DNA of 46,861 nucleotides, taken from contig NZ_QPJL01000027.1 of assembly GCF_003337565.1 (NCBI RefSeq), positions 1 to 46,861 on the forward strand, given 5' to 3'. Every line of letters begins with the position of its first letter. Position 1 is the first letter of the stretch. The notes under the pieces are model-generated. The model ran no database searches, was not told the origin of the DNA, and saw nothing but the letters and a program-made list of their open reading frames with translations. The position numbers and the translations under genes are program-made. Positions 25,024 through 33,477 of this stretch are shown piece after piece. The DNA comes from Paracoccus lutimaris. Lineage in GTDB: Bacteria > Pseudomonadota > Alphaproteobacteria > Rhodobacterales > Rhodobacteraceae.

Positions 25024-26356
25024 GATCGGCCCCCATCAGATAAGCGTGGATATCCTCGGCGGCGTCGCGACCCTGGGCGACGGCGCTGACCGTCAGGTCC
25101 TCACCCGCGCCGGTGCAGTCGCCCCCCGCCCAGACCCCCGCGCGCGAGGTGCGCCCGGGCCCGGTGACGGCGATCTTGCCGCTTTCCTGCGCCAGCCCCC
25201 AGGGCAGCGGCGACAGGCGCTGGCCGATGGCCGACAGCACCTGATCGGCGCGCAGCCGGAAAGTTTCCGCCAACCGCTCAAGCCCCTGCGGGCCATCCTG
25301 GGTATAGGCGAATTCGATCTCGGGGCCGGCGGGTGTGTCATGCAGCGCCACCGGCGTCGCATTGGTACGGATGCGCACCCCCGAGGCCGTGGCGTGATCC
25401 TGTTCGTGATGCGAGGCCGACATGCGGTCTTGCGCGCGGCGATAGACGATGGTGACGTTTTCCGCCCCCAGCAGCCGCGACTGCACGGCGGCGTCCACCG
25501 CCGTCATACCGCCGCCGATCACCACCACGTCGCGGCCAACCGGCAGGGCCGACAGATCCGCCGTCTGACGCAGCTCGGCGATGAAGTCGACGGCATCGCG
25601 CAGCGCGGGGTGGGCAGCGCCCAGCCCGGGGTCGTTCACCGCCCCCAGACCCACGCCCAGAAATACCGCGTCGAAATCCGCCGCCAGCCCGTCCAGCGCG
25701 ATATCACGCCCCAGCGCCGTATCGGTCTGAATCCGGATGCCGCCGATTCCCAGCAGCCATTCAACCTCGCGCGCGGCGAATTGTTCGGTGGCCTTATAGG
25801 CGGCGATGCCGAATTCGTTCAGCCCGCCGGGTTTCGGGCGCGCCTCATAGACGGTCACCTGATGGCCGTGCATGGCCAGCCGATGCGCGCAGGCCAGCCC
25901 CGCCGGTCCCGCGCCGACCACCGCCACCCGCTTGCCGGTTTCCGGCGCGCGGGCAAAGGGCTGCGGCATGTCCATTGCGCGGTCGGTGGCATAGCGTTGC
26001 AGGCGGCCGATCTCGACCGGCTTGCCCTCGGCCTCTTCGCGGACGCAGGCGCCTTCGCACAGGGTCTCGGTCGGACAGACGCGGGCACACATGCCGCCCA
26101 GGATATTCGACGACAGGATGGTCTGCGCCGCCGCCTGCGCGGTGTCGGTGGCGATCTGACGGATAAACAGCGGGATGTCGATGCCCGTAGGGCAAGCCGT
26201 CACGCAGGGCGCGTCATAGCAGAAGTAACATCGGTCTGCGGCGACGGCGGCCTCGTGCGGCTGCAAGGCGGGGTCGTGGTCCGAGAAGCCGGCGGCGATG
26301 GCCTGGGCGGGCAGTCGCGCGGCGGCAAGTCCCGGTGTCAAAGGCGAGTTGGTCAC
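25016..26356 (-). CDS. preT: Dihydropyrimidine dehydrogenase subunit PreT
   Basis: A 446-residue FAD/NAD(H) and iron-sulfur subunit that passes electrons to PreA. It resembles the glutamate synthase small subunit. N-terminal cysteine clusters are CYFCYDAPCVTACPTGID and CARVCPTETLCEGAC, the FAD site is VAVVGAGPAGLACA, the NAD site VVVIGGGMTAVDAA, and the C-terminal FAD motif GVWAGGDCTGAGED. The start is a GTG at 26356 with GGGAG about 8 nt upstream. It overlaps preA by 8 nt. A candidate RutR operator lies about 54 bp upstream (26409-26426). Confidence 0.95.
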   Translation of the reverse strand: MTNSPLTPGLAAARLPAQAIAAGFSDHDPALQPHEAAVAADRCYFCYDAPCVTACPTGIDIPLFIRQIATDTAQAAAQTILSSNILGGMCARVCPTETLCEGACVREEAEGKPVEIGRLQRYATDRAMDMPQPFARAPETGKRVAVVGAGPAGLACAHRLAMHGHQVTVYEARPKPGGLNEFGIAAYKATEQFAAREVEWLLGIGGIRIQTDTALGRDIALDGLAADFDAVFLGVGLGAVNDPGLGAAHPALRDAVDFIAELRQTADLSALPVGRDVVVIGGGMTAVDAAVQSRLLGAENVTIVYRRAQDRMSASHHEQDHATASGVRIRTNATPVALHDTPAGPEIEFAYTQDGPQGLERLAETFRLRADQVLSAIGQRLSPLPWGLAQESGKIAVTGPGRTSRAGVWAGGDCTGAGEDLTVSAVAQGRDAAEDIHAYLMGADHG

Positions 26357-26408
26357 GATTCTGGCTCCCGATATGCGGTGGCTGGGATCAGGATGGCACG
26401 AGTTTATT

Positions 26409-26426
26409 TTTTATCAAACGGTAAAA
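26409..26426. promoter_or_regulatory. Candidate RutR operator upstream of preT
   Basis: The 18-bp imperfect palindrome TTTTATCAAACGGTAAAA lies 53 bp upstream of the preT start codon. Read on the minus strand, its inner 16 bp match 10 of 14 defined positions of the E. coli RutR consensus TTGACCAnnTGGTCAA. It is AT-rich in an otherwise GC-rich region and the RutR gene is in the locus. The match is by eye only. Confidence 0.45.
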
Positions 26427-26433
26427 TTCATCA

Positions 26434-26452
26434 GGCCGCCGGTCCTGCGGCC
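26434..26452 (-). terminator. Possible terminator of poxB
   Basis: GGCCGC pairs with GCGGCC over a 7-nt loop; on the minus strand it is followed by TGATGAATTTT. It lies 34 nt beyond the poxB stop and also upstream of the preT promoter region, so it could insulate the two. Confidence 0.4.
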
Positions 26453-26486
26453 GGCAACCGGACCGCCCGGGCGGGGCAGGGCGCTT

Positions 26487-28202
26487 TCAGCGCAGGAAGT
26501 TGTCGCGCAGCAGCGCGGTCACCTCGGAGAGCCGCCCGTCCAGCACGCCCTTGACGCCGAAAAGCGCGGTCGAGGTGACATAGCTCATCTCGATCTTCGG
26601 CGGCATGACCAGTTCCATCCGGCTGGTCTTGACGTCAAGGATCGCCGGGCCCGGATCGCTGAGCCAGTGGCGCATCTGCGTTTCCAGTTCGTCCGCCGTC
26701 TCGACCCGATAGCCGCCCAGCCCGCACACCTTGGCCAGCGCCGAAAAATCCGGGTTCTCGAGATCGGTATAGGCATCCAGCAATCCCTCGACGCGCTGCT
26801 CCATCTCGACAAAGCCAAGGCTGCCATTGTTGAAGATGGCCAGCTTGACCGGAAGCTTTTCCTGCTTGAGGGTCAGCAGGTCGCCCATCAGCATGCTCAT
26901 GCCGCCATCGCCGCACAGCGCGATCACCTGCCGGTCGGGATAGGCGGCCTTGATCCCCAGCGCCTGCGGATAGGCATTGGCCATCGTCCCGTGCATCAGC
27001 GAGGTCAGGAAGCGCCGCTTGCCATTCGCGGTCAGGTGGCGCAGCAGCCAGGCCATCGGGCCACCGCCATCCGAGGTGAAGATCGCGTCCTCATCGGCCA
27101 GCCGGTCCACCATCCGCGTCAGATATTGCGGATGGATCAGGCGCGGATCGGGTTCGCGTTCGGATTTGGCATAGGCCTTGAGATCGCTGTCATAAAGCGC
27201 CAGCATCCGGTCGAGAAAGCCGCGATCCTCGCGCGCGGCCAGCCGTGGCAGCAGCGCCTCGATGGTGTCGCCGACATCGCCGACCAGCCCCAGATTCACC
27301 GGGACCCGCCGGCCAACATGGTCGGCGGCAATGTCGATCTGCACGATCTTCTGCTTTTCGGGATAGAATTGCGTCCAGGCGAAATTCGTCCCCAGGCACA
27401 GCAGCAGATCGGCACCCAGAACGGTTTCCATCCCGGCATGGTTGCCCAGGATCCCGGTCATGCCGACATTGTTGGGATTGTCCGGCTCGATGAATTCCTT
27501 GGCGCGGCTGGTATGGGCGATGGGCGCGTTCAGGTGCTGGCCAAGCCGCACGACCTGCGCCTGGGCGCCGCGCGCGCCGATCCCGGCATAGATGGCCACC
27601 GTTTCGGCCGTGTCGATCATCGCCGCCAGAGCATCCAGTTCGGCATCCGAGGGCCGGATCACCGGCTGCGGGCGATGCACCGACCAGGCCAGCGCGTCGT
27701 TGGTCTTTTGCGTCAGCATGTCGCCATTGACGATGACCACCGCGACGCCCCTGCGGTTCAGCGCCGCCTGTGCCGCCATCACGACGATCCGGCGCGCGCT
27801 GCCGGGATCCATGATCTGTTCGCAATAGACCGAGAACTGCTCGTAAACCTTGCGCTGGTCGACATGCTGGGGAAAATCCACGCCAAGTTCGGACCGCGCC
27901 ACATCCGAGGCGATCAGCAGCACCGGCGCGCCATTGCGATGGCTTTCGGCGATGCCGTTCACGAAATGCAGCGAGCCCGGCCCGCAGGTGCCCGCGCAGG
28001 CCGTCAGCTCTCCGGTCATGAAAGCTTCGGCACCGGCGGCAAATCCGGCGACCTCTTCATGGCGGACATGGATCCAGCGCAGATCGGACCTGCGGATCGA
28101 ATCCGTCAGATGATTGATCGTATCACCCACGATACCATAGCATCTGCGCACCCCGGCCTTTGCCAGCGTGTCCACGATGACATCACTTACCGACTTCTTC
28201 AT
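26487..28202 (-). CDS. poxB: Pyruvate dehydrogenase (quinone) / pyruvate oxidase
   Basis: A 571-residue thiamine-diphosphate enzyme, one residue shorter than E. coli PoxB, which oxidises pyruvate to acetate and CO2 and passes electrons to the quinone pool. It has the catalytic glutamate in VRHEEVAGFAAGAEA, the TPP/Mg motif CGDGGMSMLMGDLL continuing to IFNNGSLGFV, and a C-terminus LLRDNFLR that resembles the membrane-binding tail of PoxB (NWLR). I chose the ATG at 28202, with GGAGG 7 nt upstream; the open frame continues far upstream but is a shadow. It is a single-gene unit with a LysR gene 254 bp upstream on the same strand. Its acetate product fits with the acetate-type signalling genes nearby, but the link is speculative. 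Confidence 0.92.
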   Translation of the reverse strand: MKKSVSDVIVDTLAKAGVRRCYGIVGDTINHLTDSIRRSDLRWIHVRHEEVAGFAAGAEAFMTGELTACAGTCGPGSLHFVNGIAESHRNGAPVLLIASDVARSELGVDFPQHVDQRKVYEQFSVYCEQIMDPGSARRIVVMAAQAALNRRGVAVVIVNGDMLTQKTNDALAWSVHRPQPVIRPSDAELDALAAMIDTAETVAIYAGIGARGAQAQVVRLGQHLNAPIAHTSRAKEFIEPDNPNNVGMTGILGNHAGMETVLGADLLLCLGTNFAWTQFYPEKQKIVQIDIAADHVGRRVPVNLGLVGDVGDTIEALLPRLAAREDRGFLDRMLALYDSDLKAYAKSEREPDPRLIHPQYLTRMVDRLADEDAIFTSDGGGPMAWLLRHLTANGKRRFLTSLMHGTMANAYPQALGIKAAYPDRQVIALCGDGGMSMLMGDLLTLKQEKLPVKLAIFNNGSLGFVEMEQRVEGLLDAYTDLENPDFSALAKVCGLGGYRVETADELETQMRHWLSDPGPAILDVKTSRMELVMPPKIEMSYVTSTALFGVKGVLDGRLSEVTALLRDNFLR

Positions 28203-28456
28203 GGCAGCCTCCATCCGGTCGAGACGACCCAACTGAATTTGACGGAGCACCCTGTACGACAAGCTGAAATGCAGCCTTGCCCGGCGAGAAGCACGCGCGG
28301 CGAAAGGGTGCGGTTTGACGTAAAGCATCCAAGGAACGGCGTCGGTGCGGCGGCAGTTCCGCCGGTCCGGGAATAATGTCGGCTGCGGTGCCGGCCTCGG
28401 CGATACCTTGCCCGAAACCGCCTTGAATTCGCGCCCGGTCCGCAGGCTGGCCGGCC

Positions 28457-29350
28457 CTAGATCTGCCCGCCGAGCCAGTCGCGAAACACCCTGAGCGCCG
28501 CCGAGGGCTTGCGATCGGCGGGGATCGTGAACCAGTAGCCGATATCGGAGGCATAGCTGATGGCGCCGGGATTGACCAACTGGCCGGCGCCAAGCTCGGT
28601 CTCGATCAGCTGGAACGGCACCAGCGCCAGACCCTGACCCGAAATCGCCGCCCGCAGCACCAGCGTGTAATAGTCGAACTGGACGATCTTTCGTGCCGGC
28701 AGATCCTGCCGGCCATGCGCCGCGATCAGATCGGCCCAATGCAGCGGCGTGCCCGGATGCTCGAACACCGTGCCCTGCGCCAGATCGTCCAGCGTCTGGC
28801 AGGCACCCAGCCCGGCCAGATAGTCGGGGGTGCAGACAAGCCGGACATCCCGGCCAAAGAGATACAGCATGTCCTCGTTCGGAAACGGGCCGCGCCCGAA
28901 GCGGAAGACGCCGTCGGGCTGCTCGGCCGGGCTGTCGGCGGCGAAGGTGGTGTATTGCACCTCGATCTCGGGATGCTGGCGGCTGAAATCCTCGAAGCGG
29001 GGCAAAAGCCAGCGGTCGCCGAAGATCGGCAGCACCTTGAGCCGCAGCATATGCGGATCGCTTTGTAGCCGCGCGACCCGGAAGGCGGCGTCCTCCATCG
29101 CCTTGATCGCCACCAGAGCCTGTTCGATGTAGATCTCGCCGATCTGGGTGGGGACCATGCCGGTTGGCCGCCGCAGGAAGATCTGCACCCCCAGCAGCGC
29201 CTCGACCGTCAGCAACTGCTTGCTGACCGCACTTTGCGACATATGCATGCTTTCGGCCGCCGCGGTGGTCGAGCCGCGTTCGGCAATCGCCCGGATGACC
29301 CGCAGCGCTGTCATCGAAGGCATTGGCGCTGTGGGTTGACGCAACGGCAT
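28457..29350 (-). CDS. LysR-family transcriptional regulator (GcvA-like)
   Basis: A 297-residue LysR protein. The N-terminal winged helix-turn-helix (about residues 10-70) contains ALRVIRAIAERGSTTAAAES, SQSAVSKQLLTVEALLG and FLRRPTGMVPT; a periplasmic-binding-protein-like effector domain follows. The end resembles GcvA-type regulators (GLALVPFQLIETELGAGQLV). It is divergent from the ArgH-like operon, and poxB follows it on the same strand, so it could control either. The 118-bp divergent gap contains a TTTGCGTTTGCGCAA element that might be an operator. The target is unknown. Confidence 0.9.
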   Translation of the reverse strand: MPLRQPTAPMPSMTALRVIRAIAERGSTTAAAESMHMSQSAVSKQLLTVEALLGVQIFLRRPTGMVPTQIGEIYIEQALVAIKAMEDAAFRVARLQSDPHMLRLKVLPIFGDRWLLPRFEDFSRQHPEIEVQYTTFAADSPAEQPDGVFRFGRGPFPNEDMLYLFGRDVRLVCTPDYLAGLGACQTLDDLAQGTVFEHPGTPLHWADLIAAHGRQDLPARKIVQFDYYTLVLRAAISGQGLALVPFQLIETELGAGQLVNPGAISYASDIGYWFTIPADRKPSAALRVFRDWLGGQI

Positions 29351-29468
29351 GTCCTCGATGTGGGCTAGTCGGTTTCGTCATAGGGTTAGCGATTCTTTGC
29401 GTTTGCGCAAGCCGCTTTCCGGATGCGAAGGATTGGAGCACGGCACATCCACCGACATGGAGAAAGCA

Positions 29469-30966
29469 TTGACAGATCAGTCGAAACTCCTTTGGGGGGG
29501 GCGGTTTTCCAGTGGCCCGTCGCCCGAACTTGCGGCGCTGTCGCGCAGCCATCCCAGCTATTTCCGCCTGTCGCCCGAAGACCTTTCCGGCTCGCGCGCC
29601 CATGCCCGGGAACTGGCCCGCGCCGGTGTCCTGACCGGGGACGAGCTGGGGCAGATGCTGGCGGCGCTGGATGCGATCGACGGCGATGTGGCCGCCCGGC
29701 GCGCGCGCCCCATTGATGCCGACGAGGATGTCCATACTTTCCACGAACGCCTGCTGGTCGAACGTCTGGGCGCGCTTGGCGGCAAGCTGCGGGCCGGGCG
29801 GTCGCGCAATGACCAGACCGCGAACAACACCCGGCTTTATCTGCGGCGCAAGGCGCGCGAATTGTCGGCCATGGTGCTGGCGGTGCAGGACGCGCTGGCG
29901 GCGCAGGCCGCGCGCCATGTCGATACGCTGATGCCGGGCTTTACCCATCTGCAACCCGCCCAGCCGATTTCGCTGGGTCATCACCTGATGGCGCATGCGC
30001 AATCCTTCAGCCGCGACATCGCCCGCTTCATCGACTGGGATCGCCGCTTTGACCGCGCGCCCTTGGGCGCGGCGGCGCTGGCCGGCTCGGCATTCGCCTG
30101 TGACAGCGCCGCCTCGGCCGCCGATCTGGGCTTTGCGGCGCCTTGCGAAAACTCGATCGACGCCGTGGCCAGCCGCGACGTGGTGGCCGAGTTCCTGTTC
30201 GCCGCCGCCATGCTGGGCGTGAACCTGTCGCGCCTCTCCGAGGAAATCTGCATCTGGGCCTCGCGCCAGTTCGGCTGGGCCAAGCTGGACGATGGCTATT
30301 CGACCGGCTCGTCGATCATGCCGCAAAAGAAGAACCCTGATATCGCCGAACTGACCCGCGGCATGTCGGGCACGATGATCGGCAATCTGGCGGGGATGCT
30401 GGCGACGCTGAAGGCGATGCCCTTGGCCTATAACCGCGATCTGGCCGAGGACAAGCGCAACCTCTTCGAGACCATCGACCTGCTCGAGCTGATCCTGCCC
30501 GCCTTTGCCGGCATGGTCGCGACGCTGAAATTCGACACCGATCGCATGGCCGCCGACGCGCCGCGCGGCTTCACGCTGGCGACCGAGGTGGCGGACTGGC
30601 TGGTCCGGCAGGGCATTCCCTTTTGCGCAGGCGCATGACATTTCGGGCGCGACGGTTCGTTACTGCGAGGCGCGCGGCATGGAACTGGACGCGCTGACCG
30701 AGGCCGACCTGCCGGCGATCGACCCCGCGCTGACGCCTGCGGTGCTTGAGACCATCGATCCCGCCCGCGCCCTTGCCGCGCGCCGGGGTGTCGGCAGTAC
30801 CGCGCCGGACCGCGTGCGCGAGCAGCTGGCGGAATTCGCCCGCACCTGCGCGGCGCAGCGCGACTGGGCGGCGCGCATGCCCTCGGGGCCCGCCCTTCGG
30901 CGCGGTCAGGGGGGGCGGCATGAGCGATACCATCATCCTGCCAAAATCCGACCGCGATGCCCATGA
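29469..30966 (+). pseudogene. ArgH-family C-N lyase, frameshifted
   Basis: An argininosuccinate lyase/EDDS lyase-family gene. Frame 1 runs LLWGGRFSSG, LRAGRSRNDQTANNT, MPGFTHLQPAQPISLGHH and the superfamily signature GSSIMPQKKNPD, then ends at a TGA (30636-30638) just after WLVRQGIPF. The missing part resumes one frame over (AHDISGATVRYCEARG, then MELDALTEADLPAID), so one extra base lies in the run near 30621-30627. It is either a sequencing error or a real mutation; without its C-terminus the lyase should be inactive. The start is probably TTG 29469 with GGAG 6 nt upstream; an ATG at 29457 is possible. The N-terminus (SRSHPSYFRLSPEDLSGS) differs from what I expect of a housekeeping alphaproteobacterial ArgH, suggesting a specialised paralogue. 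Confidence 0.85.
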
Positions 30967-31789
30967 CATTGCCCATCTGCAACTGGTGCCCCGCCGGCAT
31001 CTGGGCCGCAAGATCTCGGCCGCGATCGTGCTTTTGCTGGTGGCGCTGCTGATCCGCGCCTTTGTCATCGGCGAGATCGAATGGGGCGTCGTCGGGCAGT
31101 TCCTGTTCGCCCCGGTGATCCTGAAGGGGATCTGGAACACCCTGCTGATGACCGTCTGCGCCATGTCGCTGGGCATATTTCTGGGCGTGGTCATCGCCAT
31201 CATGCGCATTTCCGGCAATCCGGTGCTGGAAAAGATCGCGCTGGTCTATATCTGGATCTTCCGCGGCGCGCCGGCGCTGCTGCAGCTTTTGCTGTGGTTC
31301 AACCTGGCGCTGATCTTTCCGACCATGGGCATTCCGGGCCTGTTTCAGGTCGATACCGTCGACATCATGACCCCCTTTGTCGCGGCCATGCTGGGCCTTG
31401 GCATCCAGCAGGGCGCCTATACGTCCGAGGTGGTGCGCAGCGGCCTGCTTTCGGTCGATTCCGGGCAATACGAGGCCGCGCAGACCATCGGCATGACCAG
31501 CATGCAGACCCTGCGCCGGGTCGTGCTGCCGCAGGCGATGCGGGTCATGGTCCCCCCGGTCGGCAACGAGGTCATCAGCATGGTCAAGCTGACCTCGCTG
31601 GCCTCGGTCATCCAGTATTCCGAGATCCTGCACAATGCGCAGGTGATCTACTACGCCAATACCCGCGTTCTGGAACTGCTGATGGTGGCCAGCTTCTGGT
31701 ACCTGGTCATCGTGACCGTGCTGTCGCTGATCCAGGCCCGGATCGAACGCTATTACGCCCGCGGCACCCGCGGCCGGACCACGCTGTAA
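30920..31789 (+). CDS. Polar amino-acid-type ABC transporter permease
   Basis: A 289-residue permease of the HisM/HisQ type. Its helices include SAAIVLLLVALLIRAFVIG and LLMTVCAMSLGIFLGVV, and the EAA loop is YEAAQTIGMTSMQTLRRVVL. Only one permease gene is present, so a homodimer is implied. The ATG at 30920 follows a purine-rich GGGGGGCGGC and lies inside the 3' end of the lyase gene (47-nt overlap with the restored frame), so the two are co-transcribed. The ATPase gene begins 9 nt after its stop. Confidence 0.9.
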   Translation: MSDTIILPKSDRDAHDIAHLQLVPRRHLGRKISAAIVLLLVALLIRAFVIGEIEWGVVGQFLFAPVILKGIWNTLLMTVCAMSLGIFLGVVIAIMRISGNPVLEKIALVYIWIFRGAPALLQLLLWFNLALIFPTMGIPGLFQVDTVDIMTPFVAAMLGLGIQQGAYTSEVVRSGLLSVDSGQYEAAQTIGMTSMQTLRRVVLPQAMRVMVPPVGNEVISMVKLTSLASVIQYSEILHNAQVIYYANTRVLELLMVASFWYLVIVTVLSLIQARIERYYARGTRGRTTL

Positions 31790-31798
31790 GGGGGCGCG

Positions 31799-32569
31799 AT
31801 GTCAGGGGAAATTCTGGTCAAGGCCGTTGATGTCTGCAAGAGCTTCGGCGGTTTCAAGGCGCTGGACAATGTCAGCCTGGAAGTCAGGAAGGGCGAGGTC
31901 TGCTGCATCATCGGCCCCTCGGGTTCGGGCAAAAGCACCTTCCTGCGCTGCATCAACCTGCTGGAGCGCATCGATTCCGGCGCGATCTGGGCCAATGGCG
32001 AGTTGATCGGCTATCGCCGCGAAGGCGACCGCCTGCACGAGATGTCGGATGCCGAGATCGCCCGCCAGCGGCGCGGGATCGGCATGGTGTTCCAGCGCTT
32101 CAACCTGTTTCCGCACAAGACGGCGCTGGAAAACGTCATCGAGGGGCCGGTGCAGGTGCTGCGCGAAAACCCAAAGGCGGCGCGGGAACATGCGCTGGAA
32201 CTGCTGGCCCGCGTCGGGCTGGCCGACAAATGCGGCAATTATCCGGCGGAACTGTCGGGCGGCCAGCAGCAGCGGGTGGCCATCGCCCGCGCGCTGGGGA
32301 TGCGGCCGTCGCTGATCCTGTTCGACGAGCCGACCTCGGCGCTGGACCCGGAACTGGTCGCCGAGGTGCTCGAGGTGATGAACGATCTGGCCGGCTCGGG
32401 CATGACCATGATCGTGGTCACGCATGAAATGGGTTTTGCCCGCAATGTCAGCAACAATGTCGCCTTCATGGATGGCGGCAAGCTGATCGAATACGGCCCG
32501 TCGGAGCGGGTGCTGACCCGGCCCGACAACCCCCGGACGGCCGATTTCCTTCGCGCCGTGCAACGATAA
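31799..32569 (+). CDS. Polar amino-acid-type ABC transporter ATPase
   Basis: A 256-residue GlnQ/HisP-class ATPase. Walker A is GPSGSGKSTFLRCIN, the Q loop FQRFNLFPH, the signature LSGGQQQRVAIARAL, Walker B LILFDEPTSALDPE and the switch histidine VVTHEMGFA. It lies between the permease (9 nt) and the binding protein (26 nt), giving a complete importer with the order permease-ATPase-binding protein. Family knowledge suggests amino acids or similar zwitterionic or dicarboxylic solutes. Confidence 0.95.
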   Translation: MSGEILVKAVDVCKSFGGFKALDNVSLEVRKGEVCCIIGPSGSGKSTFLRCINLLERIDSGAIWANGELIGYRREGDRLHEMSDAEIARQRRGIGMVFQRFNLFPHKTALENVIEGPVQVLRENPKAAREHALELLARVGLADKCGNYPAELSGGQQQRVAIARALGMRPSLILFDEPTSALDPELVAEVLEVMNDLAGSGMTMIVVTHEMGFARNVSNNVAFMDGGKLIEYGPSERVLTRPDNPRTADFLRAVQR

Positions 32570-32595
32570 TCCAAACCAACAGGAAGGTTAAAACC

Positions 32596-33423
32596 ATGAT
32601 GAAAGCACTTCTGGCGGCTTCGGCCTGCATTATCGCATTGGGCGCGCAGGCGCAGGACCTGCCGGCGGAATACGCCGAAAAGGGCAAGGTGGTGGCTGCC
32701 AACACCCCGAACTATCCGCCGATGGAATATCGCGACCCGGCCACGAATGAGCTGATGGGGCTGGACATCGATCTGGGCAATGCGCTGGCCAAGCATCTGG
32801 GAACGCAGATCGAATGGTCCGAGATCGGCTTTGAGCAGATGGTCCCCTCGCTGAATACCGGCCGCATCGATCTGGTGCTCAGCGGCATGAGCGATCTGCC
32901 GGCCCGCCGCGAGACCATGGATTTCGTCGATTACATGACCTCGGGTGCGCAGTTTTATGTCTCGGCCAAGCGCGCCGGTGAGTTCAAGGAACTGACCGAT
33001 TTCTGTGGCAAGACCGTCGGCATGAGCCGCCGCACCTCGTTCCCCGACGAGGCCGCGAAATGGAGCGCCGAGAACTGCGAGGCCAAGGGCAAGCCGGCGC
33101 TGGTCGTGGTCGGCACCGAAGGCTCGGCCGATGCGCGCACCCAGCTCAAGCAGGGGCGTCTGGACGGTGCGGTGCAGGGCTCGGAAACGCTGCCCTATCT
33201 GCTGCAGCTCGAGCCCGACACCTATGCCATCGTCGGCACGCCCTTCACCTCGGTCTATCAGGGGATCGGCTTCGGCAAGGACGCGCCGGAACTGCGCGAC
33301 GCCTTTGCCGCCGCGCTCAAGGCGCTGATGGACTCGGGCGAATACAAGACGATCTTCGAGAAATACGGCCTGACGGGTGCGATGCTCGACACGGTGATGA
33401 TCAACGGCGAAGCCGTGAAATGA
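32596..33423 (+). CDS. Polar amino-acid-type ABC substrate-binding protein
   Basis: A 275-residue periplasmic protein with signal peptide MMKALLAASACIIALGAQAQ and the family-3 binding fold: NTPNYPPMEYRDPATNELMG, GLDIDLGNALAKHLG, DLVLSGMSDLPARRETMDFV and a C-terminal EKYGL. Two cysteines (FCGKTVG and ENCEAKG) could form a disulfide. A clear AGGAAGG ribosome-binding site precedes the ATG. It delivers the ligand to the permease/ATPase encoded upstream. By neighbours, the ligand is likely what the lyase, MmgE/PrpD and deacetylase-fold enzymes act on. Confidence 0.93.
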   Translation: MMKALLAASACIIALGAQAQDLPAEYAEKGKVVAANTPNYPPMEYRDPATNELMGLDIDLGNALAKHLGTQIEWSEIGFEQMVPSLNTGRIDLVLSGMSDLPARRETMDFVDYMTSGAQFYVSAKRAGEFKELTDFCGKTVGMSRRTSFPDEAAKWSAENCEAKGKPALVVVGTEGSADARTQLKQGRLDGAVQGSETLPYLLQLEPDTYAIVGTPFTSVYQGIGFGKDAPELRDAFAAALKALMDSGEYKTIFEKYGLTGAMLDTVMINGEAVK

Positions 33424-33477
33424 ACCCGCGCGGCCCCGGCAGTGTCCGGGGTCGCGATCCATCTACAGGATGACATC

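Noticed and set aside
28203..30641. Long minus-strand open frame upstream of poxB (part of a 1384-residue frame)
   Set aside because: It overlaps the real LysR and ArgH-like genes; its translation is arginine/glycine/histidine-rich with no family motifs. It is a shadow ORF of high-GC coding DNA. Only the poxB part from 28202 is real.
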